Below, one piece after another: positions 36,001-49,400 of a stretch of 64,000 nt of DNA. Each line of letters opens with the position of its first letter. The stretch's first letter is position 1. This DNA is from Watersipora subatra (Eukaryota > Bryozoa > Gymnolaemata > Cheilostomatida > Watersiporidae), in the NCBI RefSeq assembly GCF_963576615.1, contig NC_088708.1:29953191-30017190 (forward strand), in the 5' to 3' direction. The translations under genes were made by a program, and so were the position numbers. The notes under the pieces are model-generated. The model was not told the DNA's origin. It searched no databases and worked only from the letters and a program-made list of their open reading frames with translations.

Positions 36001-39000
36001 ATGATACTATCTGTACCAATCAACCCCCTTCACACATTTAAGAATAATTTTGCGTATACTTATTACACGTGATGATCTCTTTTGGCGCACGAGGCTGCCA
36101 GCATACTAGCAATTGTAAAATGTGGAAACTGGATGATTGGTGCAGGTGGTCGCATGCTGGGTGATGAAGCGCGCGCGTTGTCATGGTTTCAAAATTTGTG
36201 CCGTGCGGTCCTTTTTCCTAATCACCAACCATGGTTTTAGTCAAACAGTTAGACAGGCGCGGCTCTTATTATAGCAAAGAAAGTCTTCCTTTCATTGTTT
36301 GATATTCCCTATTTAATTTTCGTCAGTGCCTTCATTTTTAATTATAAAACAAAAATGCTTGAAAAACCTTTGAATGCCAGGTATAAAATATTGTTTTTGG
36401 TGACAGTGCCAATATGTGTCAGAATTTTACTTTTTGTCTTTGAAATTTGTATATTAAGGCAACTTTTTAGGTATACAAAATTAATTTGCATTACTATAAG
36501 CTATAAAATTTACTATTTTAACTAACATCTAAGGTTTTTATTACTAGGAAGTCGTTATGCGCTGTTTATCGATACAATAGAGCAACTTACAATATATTAC
36601 CAATTACCATCATTGGCTTTACCTGCTGCTCGCTGAAAGCCACTTGCTATTTTGTTTAGGTTGAGGGTTGGACTGACCTACAGGCAGAGTTAGATAAGAG
36701 AGACCAGACTGGTAGTCGCTTGTTCACAGTCGCCTTCATATTTGTGGGCCACTTCATCTTTACAAATGTGTTCATTGGACTCGTTATAATGAACATAAAT
36801 GAGGCAACTGATGAATATAAGGTAAGCTAAAAGCAAACACAAATCTAAATTCTTGCTGTGACAAAAAGATAAGAACAATTTACTTGCCTTAAGAATATTT
36901 TGATTCAACAAAAACCATCTGGTATCAGAAAAAGCATATAAAAATTAGTTTACTCTAAACGTTTTGCAAGCATCTCTCTCCATTTTCATTCTTTCACTTT
37001 GGTTGATGTTAATCTTGATGGAATGTCGCCTCTAGATCACAATGCTGTTCTATACCTTGTGGCTGTCAGCACTGCACAAGCACATTAAAATTAAAAAAAG
37101 CACCAAATGTTTTGTTAGAGACCAAAAAGAACTGGGTAGCAAGCATCCATCATGGCACTATACACATGATGCTAACTTGAATGCTAGAATCCAAACTTGT
37201 AATTTGGAGTTGTCTTCTTAACGGGCATAGAGCGAAATAAAGCACTCTTGTAACTATTACTAATCTTTCAACTGGCAGCAATGACCAGTATGAGCAACCT
37301 GAGTTACACACTCAATGAAGAACTAGCCATTAATATTAAAATCAACTTTTGATGTTTTTGAATAAGCTAAAGTTGTCTTACCACAACAAGGCGTTAGATA
37401 TAGCCACATACTTGAGCAAGATTGGGCCAGTTCAACAATTGCTAATTCACAACAAAATACTGACAACAGAAATATTTAGCAATATTTTGAAATTCTATTT
37501 TAAGTTTACATGTAAGTGAAAAACTTATCATGAAAAAGTTCTTGATTGGCTGCATACAATCATCAACTTTCACAAAGTGACTGTCAAAGTGAAACGGTCA
37601 CAGCAGAAGCTGGCAGATAGCAATGCAGGTCTGTACTTTCATGCCAACTCTGTTTGACAAAACAATAATATTAAACTAACAGTGCTGGTAATGAGACATT
37701 TAGTAATGCTATATCAGCATCGTTTTGGAACAATACTTGATGCTGTAGAAACAACAAGACGCGGAGAGGGAGGCTATCATAAAGAACAAGAAAGAATTTA
37801 TGATGAAAAGGCAACAGGGAGATGTTAAAAGAATGTTGGAAAGACAGGTAAATTTTGAACTTATGTGATAAGTTAAGTTCATTGACTACAAATATGGTAA
37901 TGATTTAATTGGAGTTGTCTCCTCAGAAATTCTAAGCCTAAAAAAGGAACACAACTTTTCTAGTAGGTGGTAAGTCAAAGATCGCTTAGGGAGTTTAAAA
38001 AGACAAATTTGGAGAATTATTTTTGTAAACAATTTTATTACTTGCAGAAAATGGGCAACTTTTCTAACTTCCATGATATGCTGCAAGATTTTCAGAAGAC
38101 CCTCAGACACGATGATTATGTACAGATGACAGATTTGTGCACAAACCTAATATGGATTGAGACAATGGTGACATCTCTTGATCACATGGATAACACGCTG
38201 TTCAGGTTGGTGCTTACAAGCCTGATGTTATTGCATAAGCAGTATCGTTAAAATCACTAGTTTCATAAAAAATAAGAAAGGAGCGATCAACGCACTAAGT
38301 GCAAAATGATTTATATTATAATATAAAATATAAGAAGCATTAATTATTAGCTATTAGTTAATCACTATAAATCTGTTTCAAACAGATATAGATCTGTTCT
38401 CATCAAGTGATTGCATGATGCTAACTGATAACTAACAGCTAACTGCTCTTTATATATGCACTATATATACACTATACCATAGTATATATATTACAGTATA
38501 TAACATAGCATATATATTATAGTATATATTGTTATAGTATATTTAATAGTATATAATTTATTATAATACATATAATACACATAATAGTTTATATTATTAT
38601 AGTATATATACTATAGTATATATTAATAGCAAATACTATTATAGTACATATATTTTAGTACATATATATTCTGATATAAGTTTATAATATATTATAATAA
38701 ATGCTTATAAATATTATAAAATTTATTTAAATAAAGTTGTTTCTTCACCACAGTTAACCCAAGTAGGTAGTGATATCTAATTTAGCTCACGTTTCCGACC
38801 AGAGACCTGAGAGTTTGAGCACTTGACTCAAAATCTTAGTCATTCTTGATAGCGTGCTTTCTGCAACTCACTTCTGTTGACTGTTGCCTGTATTTGGGCA
38901 AGCCATATTTGATGTGCAGTTGTTATTGCCCCCAAGTGCCACTGGAATTATGATTGTTTCTATGTGCCAGCACTTTAAATCTTCTCTCCAAGTAGAGGTT

Positions 39001-41855
39001 GGACATTTTCATATAATTATATTTTTCAAAGTTGATATGTGTCTGTCCAGCTACAGTTATTAAAATCTTGGAATTTAAAATTCCGCAGTATGATGGATTT
39101 GAACTCATGGAGATTGCACCCGAGCTTTTGAATTTTAAATCCCCGCACTTAACCACTGAGCTATACAAGACGTATTGGCCAAAGACACTATCATATACCA
39201 TATACCGTATGCACACGATTGATGACGTATTATTTTACACTCGTTGAATGATATTAACTATATGAAACACGATGCTTTTTATGTTTTTTGAACTTTTGTT
39301 TTTAGTTTTTCATAAGGTTGAATTGCTATATTCGTGGTCAAGGCCAATTCATTTCACACAGAAAATTGTACTACCTCCGCAGGAAGCGCCTCGACATTCT
39401 CTCTCCAGTATCTCATTTTTGCATTTGTACCAGTATCGAGAAGTATTAGTATCGTTGTATTCAGAGTTTTGATAGATAGCTTCTGCTGGAACATAAACCT
39501 TTTTTGTACATTCACACTTTTATGCAAGAATTATTATTATTAATTCAACATTATCAGGATTTTTACTTTGTTTTGTCAGTTTGTTTTAATTGTATCATTA
39601 CCGAATCATTTTACTTAGACTTAATATAACTACTACTTGCTAATTATTTCACATTTACATTTAAACCCTTTTATAGTTGTTTTATATTTTTTTAAACATA
39701 TTTGACCTGCAAAAAATGTTTTCCTCATGATATAAAGTTTGAAAGTTAAGGTGGCAAATGTTGTTATATGTTAAATACAAATAAATCTTTTGTCCAAAGA
39801 CTTTTTTATTACCCGGGCAATGCCAGGTAGTACAGCTAGTATATATATAATACATATATAATATATACATAATATATAATATATATTATAAATATAAATA
39901 TATAAACATATAAAAATATAAATATAATATATAAATAAATATAAATATATTATAAAAATAATATATATAATATATATTATACATGTATATACACACATAG
40001 CTTTCACATGGCTATGCGCAATATTAACTCAAGTTGAGTTTATTTTCTAAAGTTTTTAAGCTAGATGCACTTCAACAGCAAAGATACACCAGTAAATATT
40101 TAATGATCACCTGCGCAGGTTACAGCAGCTGCACTTTGAAATGGGCACAGCTTTGGCTGATCAATTGGAGAAACAATTGGCTAATCAGAACACCCCTGCT
40201 GCTCCTCAAGGAAACTTACTCACTAACCAACCCGACCTGCCAAAAAATAATCTCTTAACAGTTCAGCAAACCAAAACGCAGACACAGTTAAACGAATCAC
40301 GTAAGTTGTACAATGGGTAGGAAGAACTTAGTGCGTGTAACAAGTTGCAGAGACAAGCAATATGTTATGGCTAGTGTAGGCCTGGTAAGGCCTGCTCAGG
40401 TAAATAATTGCAAAGCAGGGTAAACTAATAGAATTTGCTAAAGCTTATACCAGTAACATAAGTTGAGTCAGAACCAATTCTCTTTAAAATAGAGTTAGTT
40501 ATTTTATCACAATTTTGATTCTCATCCGTTATTGATGTCTATGAGCAAAATATAAAGCTCTATTCAACAATTGAAGTTTATGCTATAATACTTGGAATTG
40601 CCTGACCACGTTTGCCACGTGTTTTATGCTACTTTACAGCTAAAAGACAGCTACAGAATTTGTGGTTTCATTAATTCACCCTGTTCAGAGATAACAACAA
40701 AAGCTGTAGCCAAAGGAATTAACCATTGCTTCATGTCAAAATATTCAAGCTAGCAAATAGAAAAGTTTATGTACAATGTCAGATCTTACTGGCTCCACTC
40801 ATTATTTTCTTTTAACTATATTCTGCTTATAAAACTACTTATAATGGCATAACTTTTAAAAATTTAATACCTGCAAGCAAATTTCCAAAATCCTTAATAT
40901 TTTACACCTACAAAGAAAACAGTAAACAATCATAGCGCTCAATGACAGCTGCGTTTTAGGAACAGCAAAAATTTTAAGAGCATCTCTGGAAACACTACAA
41001 AAAAATTTGTTACTGCTTGGCAACTCATGGGAAAATGCATGGGAAAATCTGAGAGTAATATTAATTACAATAAAAGCTGCGTTCATCCATCTATCTCAAG
41101 CCACGGTTAGATGTGGGCAGCAGAAACCTGCCTTGCTCCGGTTAAACATCAGATATATGTCTTAGCAGACGGGCACCTTGTCATCTGCACCACTAGACCA
41201 CCTTGCTGTGTTTGGGAATAATTGTGCAGATACTTATTAGGCCTACACCTGATGATTTCTCACCGTGAACCGAACTGCCAGAGTATTAGTCACACTTGAA
41301 AGAACAGAGTCAGGTTTGAAAAATCAACTTTTTTAAAAATTTCAAGCACGGCTTTATACTAGTATCCTGTATGTAAAAAGCTTCACAAAACCCAAATTGA
41401 CGAACAACACAGCAAATTACACCCTTTTTCTAACTTAGCTAATGACATGTTTCACTCTCTGTAAAACTTTGATTTGCCTTTTCAGTCTATCTTGATAACA
41501 AGCATATGACTCTCTGTGACTCACAAATAGATTTTCTTAGCTAAATATATACATAGAAGTACAAATCTATAGATTGGCAAAAAGCCTTAATATTTCTATC
41601 TTACAGACCAGCTTTTCTAATTTTGATTGTGGTATTTTAGAATATTAAAGCTGCAATCAAATTTTTGCTAAAACTTCTGTGCAGTTGGCTACAGCCTTTA
41701 AAGTCGTAGACAATATAAAATGAAACTAGGCTATTAAACGTACATAGAAATTCCTTTGTTTATTTCAGCTAGTAAGTGAACTTCTCAAGTCATCTGATGC
41801 TCTCATTGGTGAAAAAGAGAAAGATCTTGGATTTATAGAGTTTGCTAGCGCCTGA
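33074..41855 (+). CDS. CATSPER3: CATSPER3-like sperm cation channel subunit
   Basis: Eight exons: 33074-33287, 34243-34469, 34875-35060, 36660-36821, 37749-37847, 38048-38205, 40119-40300 and 41773-41855. They join in frame into 436 codons plus TGA. It is a single six-helix voltage-gated domain: S1 about 32-51, S2 about 61-80, S3 about 94-111, and S4 with R126, R129, R135, R138 and K144. The pore motif is TVEGW (209-213), matching the [T/S]x[D/E]xW filter of CatSper Ca2+ channels, and S6 is about 231-255. The long charged C-terminus (exons 5-8) resembles CATSPER3. In other animals four such subunits form the flagellar Ca2+ channel. The last acceptor is inferred: AG at 41772 keeps the frame, while AG at 41768 gives an early stop. 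Confidence 0.92.
34806..34897 (+). repeat. Three-fold repeat spanning the CATSPER3 exon 3 acceptor
   Basis: The motif TGTAAATCCTTGTCACTGCT occurs at 34806 and 34832. A near copy (TGTAGGTCCTTGTCACAGCT) at 34870-34889 contains the real acceptor and the first codons of exon 3. The first copy ends in CTCTGCAG, a possible cryptic acceptor. Confidence 0.75.
35885..36250. mobile_element. Possible Helitron 5' portion with tRNA-like segment
   Basis: The sequence TACTAGTAAAAGTTATGTCT, then CTGTTTATCC-type pyrimidine steps, looks like 5' ends of a Helitron family. At 35970-36020 there is a reverse-strand tRNA-like box (GGTTCAATTCC-type). The end is not defined; low confidence. Confidence 0.3.
38455..38720. 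repeat. AT repeat (TATAGTATATA-rich)
   Basis: Simple-sequence stretch in CATSPER3 intron 6, almost only A and T with many short palindromes. Confidence 0.7.
39085..39180 (-). repeat. tRNA-derived SINE-like segment
   Basis: On the reverse strand, TATAGCTCAGTGGTTAAGTG (A-box-like) is followed about 50 bp later by GAGTTCAAATCC (B-box-like). The spacing suits a tRNA-derived promoter. No intact tRNA fold. Confidence 0.45.
39800..39839 (+). mobile_element. Helitron 3' terminus
   Basis: It ends with an imperfect hairpin, ACCCGGGCAATGCCAGGTAG, then TACAGCTAG followed by T. This hairpin-plus-CTAG arrangement is the standard Helitron 3' end and differs from the family at 26313-28378. AT-rich repeat follows at once (39841-39990). 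The 5' end is not located. Confidence 0.65.
41090..41215 (-). repeat. tRNA-like SINE fragment
   Basis: On the reverse strand, GGTGGTCTAGTGGTGCAGAT resembles an A box; the downstream part is GC-richer than the surrounding CATSPER3 intron. No clear B box. Confidence 0.3.
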
Positions 41856-41880
41856 GACTGTCTCCAAGCAGGACCCCTAT

Positions 41881-41886
41881 AATAAA
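41881..41886 (+). terminator. CATSPER3 polyadenylation signal
   Basis: AATAAA 26 nt after the CATSPER3 stop codon, supporting the chosen last exon. Confidence 0.65.
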
Positions 41887-42151
41887 CAAGTGTACTGATT
41901 TAACTTTGTATGAAATTGATTGTTAGTACAATAGCAGATATTATGATGTAAGGACTACTTTTTCCTTTCGGTGTTATTACTGCGATGCACAATGAACATA
42001 ATTGACTGATTCCTAGCATAAGTTTTCAATAGCTTAACTTTTTATTACCTGCAACATATATCTACATGTATGTCTTCTCTATTTTTATGGAAGGGAATCA
42101 GCATTCCGTAGAATAGCTTGGTCGCATTCTGCTTAGCTAACAAACTCATGA

Positions 42152-42341
42152 TCTGGTTGTGGTACAGTACCGGCAGCGGATAGATGGTTGTGGTACAGTA
42201 CCGACAGCGGATATACGGTTGTGGTACAGTACCGGCAGCGGATATACGGTTGTGGTACAGTACCGGCAGTGGATATACGGTTGTGGTACAGTACCGGCAG
42301 TAGATATACGGTTGTGGTACAGTACCGGCAGTGGATATACA
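42152..42341. repeat. 31-bp minisatellite
   Basis: About six units of GGTTGTGGTACAGTACCGGC plus AGCGGATATAC. Each unit holds the palindrome GGTACAGTACC. Units vary at a single AGCGG/AGTGG/AGTAG position. Open frames across it are repeat artefacts. Confidence 0.9.
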
Positions 42342-42568
42342 GTATGTTTGGATAGTAAGCTTGTTAAAGGCCCGGTTGAATTTGAATTTACTGAAATGCT
42401 GTATTGGGGATGCAACTCCAGTAATAGATGATTCATACACGTGTAATGAAAACTTTAGATAAATTTTTTTCCGACAACAATTCACTTGGGTGTGAAATAA
42501 TAAACAGAACAAAGAATTTTTAAACTTTGATTACAAAAATTGCTTTATTGTAGCCTTTTCCTTGAAAG

Positions 42569-43486
42569 GTTGACTTGCAACAAAATTCAAATTACAGATA
42601 CATGTATTTGGTATCAAAAGATTCACCTTGTCTTACTCTGCTGTGTTGTAGGTGCAAAATATGTGGAAATGTGATTACAAGCTCTTAAAAGCTCAAAAAC
42701 GAACAGTTAACTGCCGCCATCACGAGACCGCTGTAGAGTAGAATCTCTTTCCAAAACGGCTCAAATGGAACGTAGTTGTACATGATGGCTTCTGTTTAAA
42801 GTTTCACGCAACCTCATTTGTCGAAATATTTTCACAAATATACTTCACGCATTCAACAAAACCATGTCTATTGTCCTTACGAATCTATTTCATAATCATG
42901 GTAGTGCTGTCACTTTGAGTGCTGATATCTTGAAACCTACTGCGAGAATTCATTTAATTTTTTAACCTTAGCTCGAAGGAGTGCATATCATCCTCTGATA
43001 AACATGACAAGCCTGTTGGTCACCTGTGATAGTGGAAAAATGCTACAGAAATTACTCGTGCTGTTTGGCAGGAAGTATGGGTCACATGATCAGATAACGA
43101 CTAGACGATTAGACCAAGCCGAAACAAAACAGTAAAGTAGTGAGCATCTATATTGGATACGGGATCTTCGGTAAAACCCGAAGCATTTGTCATAAACTTG
43201 AGCTATGACAAGTTTTATACTGAGTCTTTGACTGGCCTTTCAATTTACGTGAGAACATTACGTGACAAAACAATAACCAAATGTAATGACTACGTCAGAG
43301 AAATAAACTGATTTTAATCTACGGCGGTTTCGTGATGGCGACGATTAACTGTTCGTTTTTGAGCTTTTAAGAGCTTGTAATCACATTTCCACGTATTTTG
43401 CACCTACACGTACAACACAGTAGAGTAAGACAGGGTGAATTTTTTGCTACCAAATAACTGTAATGTGAATTTTGTTGCAAGTCAAC
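42569..43486. mobile_element. Foldback-type element with long inverted repeats
   Basis: The arms (about 42569-42731 and 43323-43486, roughly 163 bp) are inverted copies beginning GTTGACTTGCAACAAAATTC. The middle, about 590 bp, has no open frame. A third copy of one arm is cut by the window end at 63859-64000, which fixes the outer boundary. No target duplication could be identified. Confidence 0.8.
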
Positions 43487-46400
43487 TTTTAAGCAAAAAT
43501 CGATAGAGGTTTCATTTATTCTATTCCTTTAGAGTTGTCTATCATTGCACAACTCAATGATTCTAGTTATGCATACTTTGTTAGCATGGCATATTTATAA
43601 ACATATTGCTAATAATATGTCCAACCTATTAATAAGAAAATTACATATACTTCACCACTTGCAAGTTATAAAGGCACAGCACATGGTTATTGTTTTAAGA
43701 AGTCCAGTGTGACATGCCATGTTATTGTCTCAGTTTGTATTCTGAGTTGCCTTATCATGCAATGAAGCCAGGCTTTATGGCATGCTGCCAGAAACAAAGA
43801 ATGCATATCCTCACTGCACGGTGTAGCATTTTATTTTTGCCTGGTAGTATTTTTTCATACCAAACTAAATTACTAAACACAATTTACATCTGAAAAAGAT
43901 TCACTTAAATTAAAATTAACTTTGTTAAAACTTCTTCAAAGCAAAGCAAAATTCTCCGATTGCTTACACTAATAAATAAGACAGTTTTAAAAATGTGTAA
44001 GCAGTTTGTTGATGATTGAAGTGGATGATTTGGCATAAGTGAATTACGAGTAGTAGCTAGGAATTACTGGAGGTAATATGATTAGAACACAATGACAGTT
44101 CCTAGAGAAGGCCTGTACAATGACAATTATGAGTGAGTGCCTCGTCGCGCCATCTGTTCCTATCTGGGCCCTAGCTCAACATTCTAAGGAACAAGGCTAA
44201 AGGCTGTACGGCCCGTCTTAATGCTATCAATTGACATATGTTCATATTTTATGTTAATAAATGAAATTGGAGCTAATTCGTGGCACACTTTTGGACTGAC
44301 TGTCACGAGTCGAGTGAGGATAGAGGCTGCGAACAATAAGCAGGCATGCTCGACAGCGAACTTGGTCATAATCCGACACATATGCTGTCTTACTCAGGAA
44401 TGCGCATCAATTGACGATAATAGCTCTTTATGTTACATTGTATCTTAGTATATGAGTATCACAGTCAACATATCTGCTGATCACTAGCATAATTATGGAA
44501 ATTTATTTTTTTGACAACATTGTCAACAATAAAATTGTTGCCAATAATACATTGTCAAAAAGAACAGCCATGTCCAAATTTGGAATAAATAAAAACGGAA
44601 AAAGTTTAGAACAGCTTTAGAAGTTTTGAACCTGAATCAAATAGAAATATTTTCAATTTTCCTTTTAAATCCTCCAAACTTGGTGTTTAAACTTCTTTAT
44701 TGATTTTTACTTATTGGAACATGTTAAAATTCTTCTCTCTTCTCTTTTACTCAAATACTCCTGAATACCTCTCACATTTTTACATAATTTGCACTCTTTT
44801 TATACCAAACGATTAGCGGATGAAACTTTACATTCTGTTATAAAAATATACAAATATTGGTAAGATAAAAAAAGGAAAATATATACGACTTGACTCACTG
44901 TAGATACATTATCACCAATGTTATTTAGCTATCGCTGTCTTAAAACATGCATAAAATATTCTCTGTAATAAAAACAAGTCATCTCAAAATTACTGAGATA
45001 GCAATTAGTTTAAAAGTACATTTATAAATTTTGAATCTATAAATCTATAATTTTTTTTAAAACATTGTACTGACTTTGGAAAAGTATGATTGTCATTCCA
45101 TTTGTTAGATCCTAATTTCTCAAACAAAATTATGAACTGTCTCCCTTTATTGTTACGGAACATTTCAGTTGATGGGGGCGCAATGAAAATATTTTGTTTC
45201 AGAATTTACTAGATAGCAGAATAGTGGTTTAAAAACCATCTAGGTGGTAATCTTGTGAAATCATTAAAATAATTTCCATGATAATTTATTTTATCTTTAT
45301 CAGCATAACAATGTAGCTCGTTGACCTAGCTAGTCAAGTTACCTAGCTGATTGACCGATCTAGCTGTTTACCTAGCCTGACTAGCTTAAATTTATTTGAT
45401 CATGGTTCGATAAATTTGTTCAATTAAATTTATTCGATGATTGAATAAATTTCACAACAGTTGAATCATACGACATATATAGTAAAAAGTAAAAAATATA
45501 AGAAAATACACAAGCGATGATGTAAGAGTTGTTAAAATATACCTGCCAATAAAAACTGTTTTGCGGTCTTTGGCAATATTCCAAGGTTTCTAGTTGTTCC
45601 AGACCCTTTGAAGTTGTTAGCTTTTGAAGAATTTTGAAAGGAGAAAGATCTAAATTTGGAGTTACATAATGTTATTGAAGTACTTATAGTAGTGAGGACA
45701 AATCCCTATCGCTTCAATGTACAGCGCTATATGACTATCGAAAGGGTCTGTACTTGTATCTGATCTCATAATGGTGATACGATGAAGAATTTCGAAATCT
45801 GTCCGTCTTAAGAAGATTAAAAGCAATATCCATGTAAATGCTTTCAGATCCTTTGTGTTTCAAGAGGGAGGTAATTGCCTATTACAAAGTTAGAAAAGAG
45901 ATCAGATTGTATAATTACCGTCTGGCTGTGGAACATATTGATTGTAAGCGTTCTCTTACACTTGAGTGGCGTTACGCGTACGAGATATAGGACGAGTGTA
46001 ACTTACCGAACATTTATTCAAGTGGCCTTAATAAACTTTTACATTGAAGTCATTTGTAACAGTTGCTTAAATTTATGATATATTTGGAATTAAACTTTGG
46101 TTGCTACACCTGATGTAGAATCAATAGCAGCCGGTGGATGGAGGTGTAATCCATTACTTTTGCAATGCCGTTGGTTTGAATTCTTCGCAAACAAATGTGT
46201 GCAGATAATTAATGAAATTTTAGAAAACATTCATTTTACTAGATTGATTTAGTTGTTTACGTGATTGAAATTTGTCGGCGTGTTTCTCTCGCATGCGCAT
46301 AATTGGCTCAATGTGGATTACAGCCATACAAGCGTGGACACGATTTCATTCTCGCGAAGTTCTTCAATGAACCCATTAACACTTTTCTCGTAACACTCCG

Positions 46401-49400
46401 TTTGATCTTGCCTACAAACACCCGTTTCTCAACTCTAATTGAAATTACTTTGAGACGGACTCTGAGTAGCACCTAATTTTCACTCAATTCGTAGACCGAT
46501 TCCAACATACAAAGAAGCGTGTATGTTATTACTTGTTTTACAATAAGCTGAGCAGTGTATAAATGATTGTATTAGCTGCTATTATCTCTATTCCTATGCC
46601 GCTGTTATTGTCATCTCTCAATCTCGCTTATTGTAATGCTGCTGCAGGTAGATCGAAAAGAGGAGACCTTACGAAAACCCGTTAATTAGCATAATTACAC
46701 AAAGGCGCAAACAAATCATCACTCCACCCGAAATTATCTACAACGACAGTTTTAGAGCTGGCTTTCTCCCATGTCAGCATATATTTGTTTAATTTATTAT
46801 TAGGAAGCTCTCGAGTGTGAGTAGGCCGTGAAGATATGATGAGCCCATTAAACAAGGAGACTCATAGCCCGGCAAGTATTTCAGGTTGAATGCTCTCACT
46901 CGCGGCTATTTGATATCGTGACATGTACACCGTGTTAAGTATATTGAATTGTTATGGTACTCCAGACTGTCACTTGTTGCCAACTGCCTTGAGCCATCGG
47001 CCTATTGCTACACTGACTGCAAGAGTGTCAAGTCATCATGGCCTTTCTAGAGCTTTCTCAACACTCTTCACAGCTCTTGCAGGTTATGCTTACTTACTTA
47101 CCGGCCAGTCTTGTCGCCTCATCGCCCTTCGTGCTGCTGTGGGAATTATTTTGAAGAATATTTCTGTGATTGAACGCGAATAGTAGATTAAGCTTGGCAC
47201 TTAATGAGTGTGTAATTTTATATAAATGAATTATATTTTATGCCTGCAAAGCCAATGCAAGAAGAAAGGCAATAAGATTTAGAAACAAATACTTTTTTTT
47301 TAAATTTTGGCCAATTTAAAATTTTTAAAATTTAGCACAACTTCCAAAAAATTGCAAATTATTTTTTAAACCAATAACTTGTTTTATGAAAGCACACAAA
47401 ATTTTCTTTAAAATTATGTATCAGTTTGTTGCCATGAAAAAGTAATTTTTCCTAACCAGTTTTTTAAAGAAAACTAAATGAAATGAGTTTCAACATGCGG
47501 AATCCAGTAGATTAAATAACTAAATATATTGTTAAACCAACAATATGTTCTTGTTCATAAAGATTGTTTTGTGTTATACAAGGGGGATAAATCTTAATTT
47601 CACAAACAATGCTAGCTGCGATATCTCCATGATAGCTTGTCACTGATATTCTTGCAGTTGCCTCTGGCGTAAGGTGAATCAGCCAGCAGTACAAGCAATA
47701 ATGCTTTACCTATTATTTGAGACTCTTCCAAGTGTTTTGCTTATAATCTCAGGTGACACTACGCGAACACAATATCTGTACAATTCTATTGATCATCAAC
47801 GGATTCAATTGTTAAAATTTGAAAATCAAGGATTATCCAAAGAAATTCAAAGTAACTATAGGAGACCTCTCCGTGACACTAATGCATATGGCTGCCTCTC
47901 CGTGCCATGAGTTTGACAATACTCCATGACCTTAGGCCTTTATTATCAAGAGATAAACACAATTGCCAGGTGAACAGCTAAAGCTTAAATCGTAGGAAAC
48001 GAAGAGTGTCAGATATTGCTCGCATTAATGTCTTGTTATTCTAAGTTGGATATTATACAAACATATTGTTGCATTTATTATTGCTGGTTTGCAAGCGCGT
48101 GGCCCCTTTGGGTTACGCAAGTAATAATCAGGAGATGATTTGTTGGAGACGAACACGCTCCCAACAAATATCCAATTAGTCACCCTTGCACTCTGGTGCC
48201 AGGGACTGACTCCTGTCTCCTCCTAATTACAACTGGCTGACAAAAACGATGAAGTCTGTGTCGTAATTATTGTTTTCAATAATCCCAGACTATATATTCT
48301 GGACATATGGTTTAGCAGTAAAAATTGACACAATAGAGCTGGGCTTCAGTGACATTCCAAGAAAGTATTTTTCTATCTATGCGCAGGAAACTTCCTTTTT
48401 TGCAAAAGCTGCTAAATATGTTTAATTGAATAGCAACATGTATTTTTATTTTTTATACCAGAAGTTTTGTTTACAGTAAATATCTGACAATATCAATGTC
48501 AATATCAATGTCAATATCAGTCAATATCAGTCAATGTCAGTCAATAAATGCAGTGACATATGATGACAATATTCTTATAGTTGTGCAGCAAGTCTTAACA
48601 GACAGCTTCCAATTTTGCCTTTTGGAAAAAGTTGAGTGAGTTTACATTTATGTAGTTACTCAGACTGCTTCAAAGACTGTACATACGACAGACAGCGCTG
48701 CCAAGTTCAAATGAATCACCATATTGCGACACTTAGCTAATCAATTACAGTCTTACATCATTTCTAGTTGAATAAAGAATGTGTGGCAAGCAATGTGGTA
48801 TTTTTTTTTATTTATGTTAATATTATCTACTTTTCAATAGATTCTTTAGCATGCAAAATTAACAGCATTAAATTAGCCAAAACATCAACTCAGGCTATTA
48901 ATTTTGGTACAAAAGTTTTTATTCAAGGTTAAAACATCAGAGGGTAGTTATGAATTATAAACACGTGAAGAAATGTTATTGTTTTTCCACTAAACCTTTG
49001 TATGCTTTAGCTAATTGATGCCTGCCAGTTTTGGCAGCGTAACTTTGGACAAAATGAACTTGAGTGTTTAAATGAAAAGTAAAATAATGAAAAGAAAAAA
49101 ATAATTTAGCAAAATTCTGTGAAATACCAGTAGAAGATTTTTTGTACAATTGTTGATTATTTTAGCATTGAAATGAGCATGGACTTTCCTACGTCAGAGA
49201 GAGGCACGAGGCATGGCGCACTTTGTTTTAGCAAAGAAATGAACCTTTTTGACCTGTAGCTGCTAGGTTCATTATATTTAAAACATGTAAGACCCGCTGA
49301 TACTGTATCTAGATTGTGTTGAAGAAAACAAGAAACATGCTGGGCAAGCAATCATCTCTGTATTTGAAGTTAGGTATGCGTGGCTGCACACAGCGTGATA

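Noticed and set aside
39085-39180. tRNA gene
   Set aside because: Only A/B-box-like sequences; no closed cloverleaf or clear anticodon arm, so it is called SINE-like.
46923-47183. 86-codon frame as a gene
   Set aside because: No domain, no splice context, and no similarity I recognise; length is within chance in this less AT-rich stretch.
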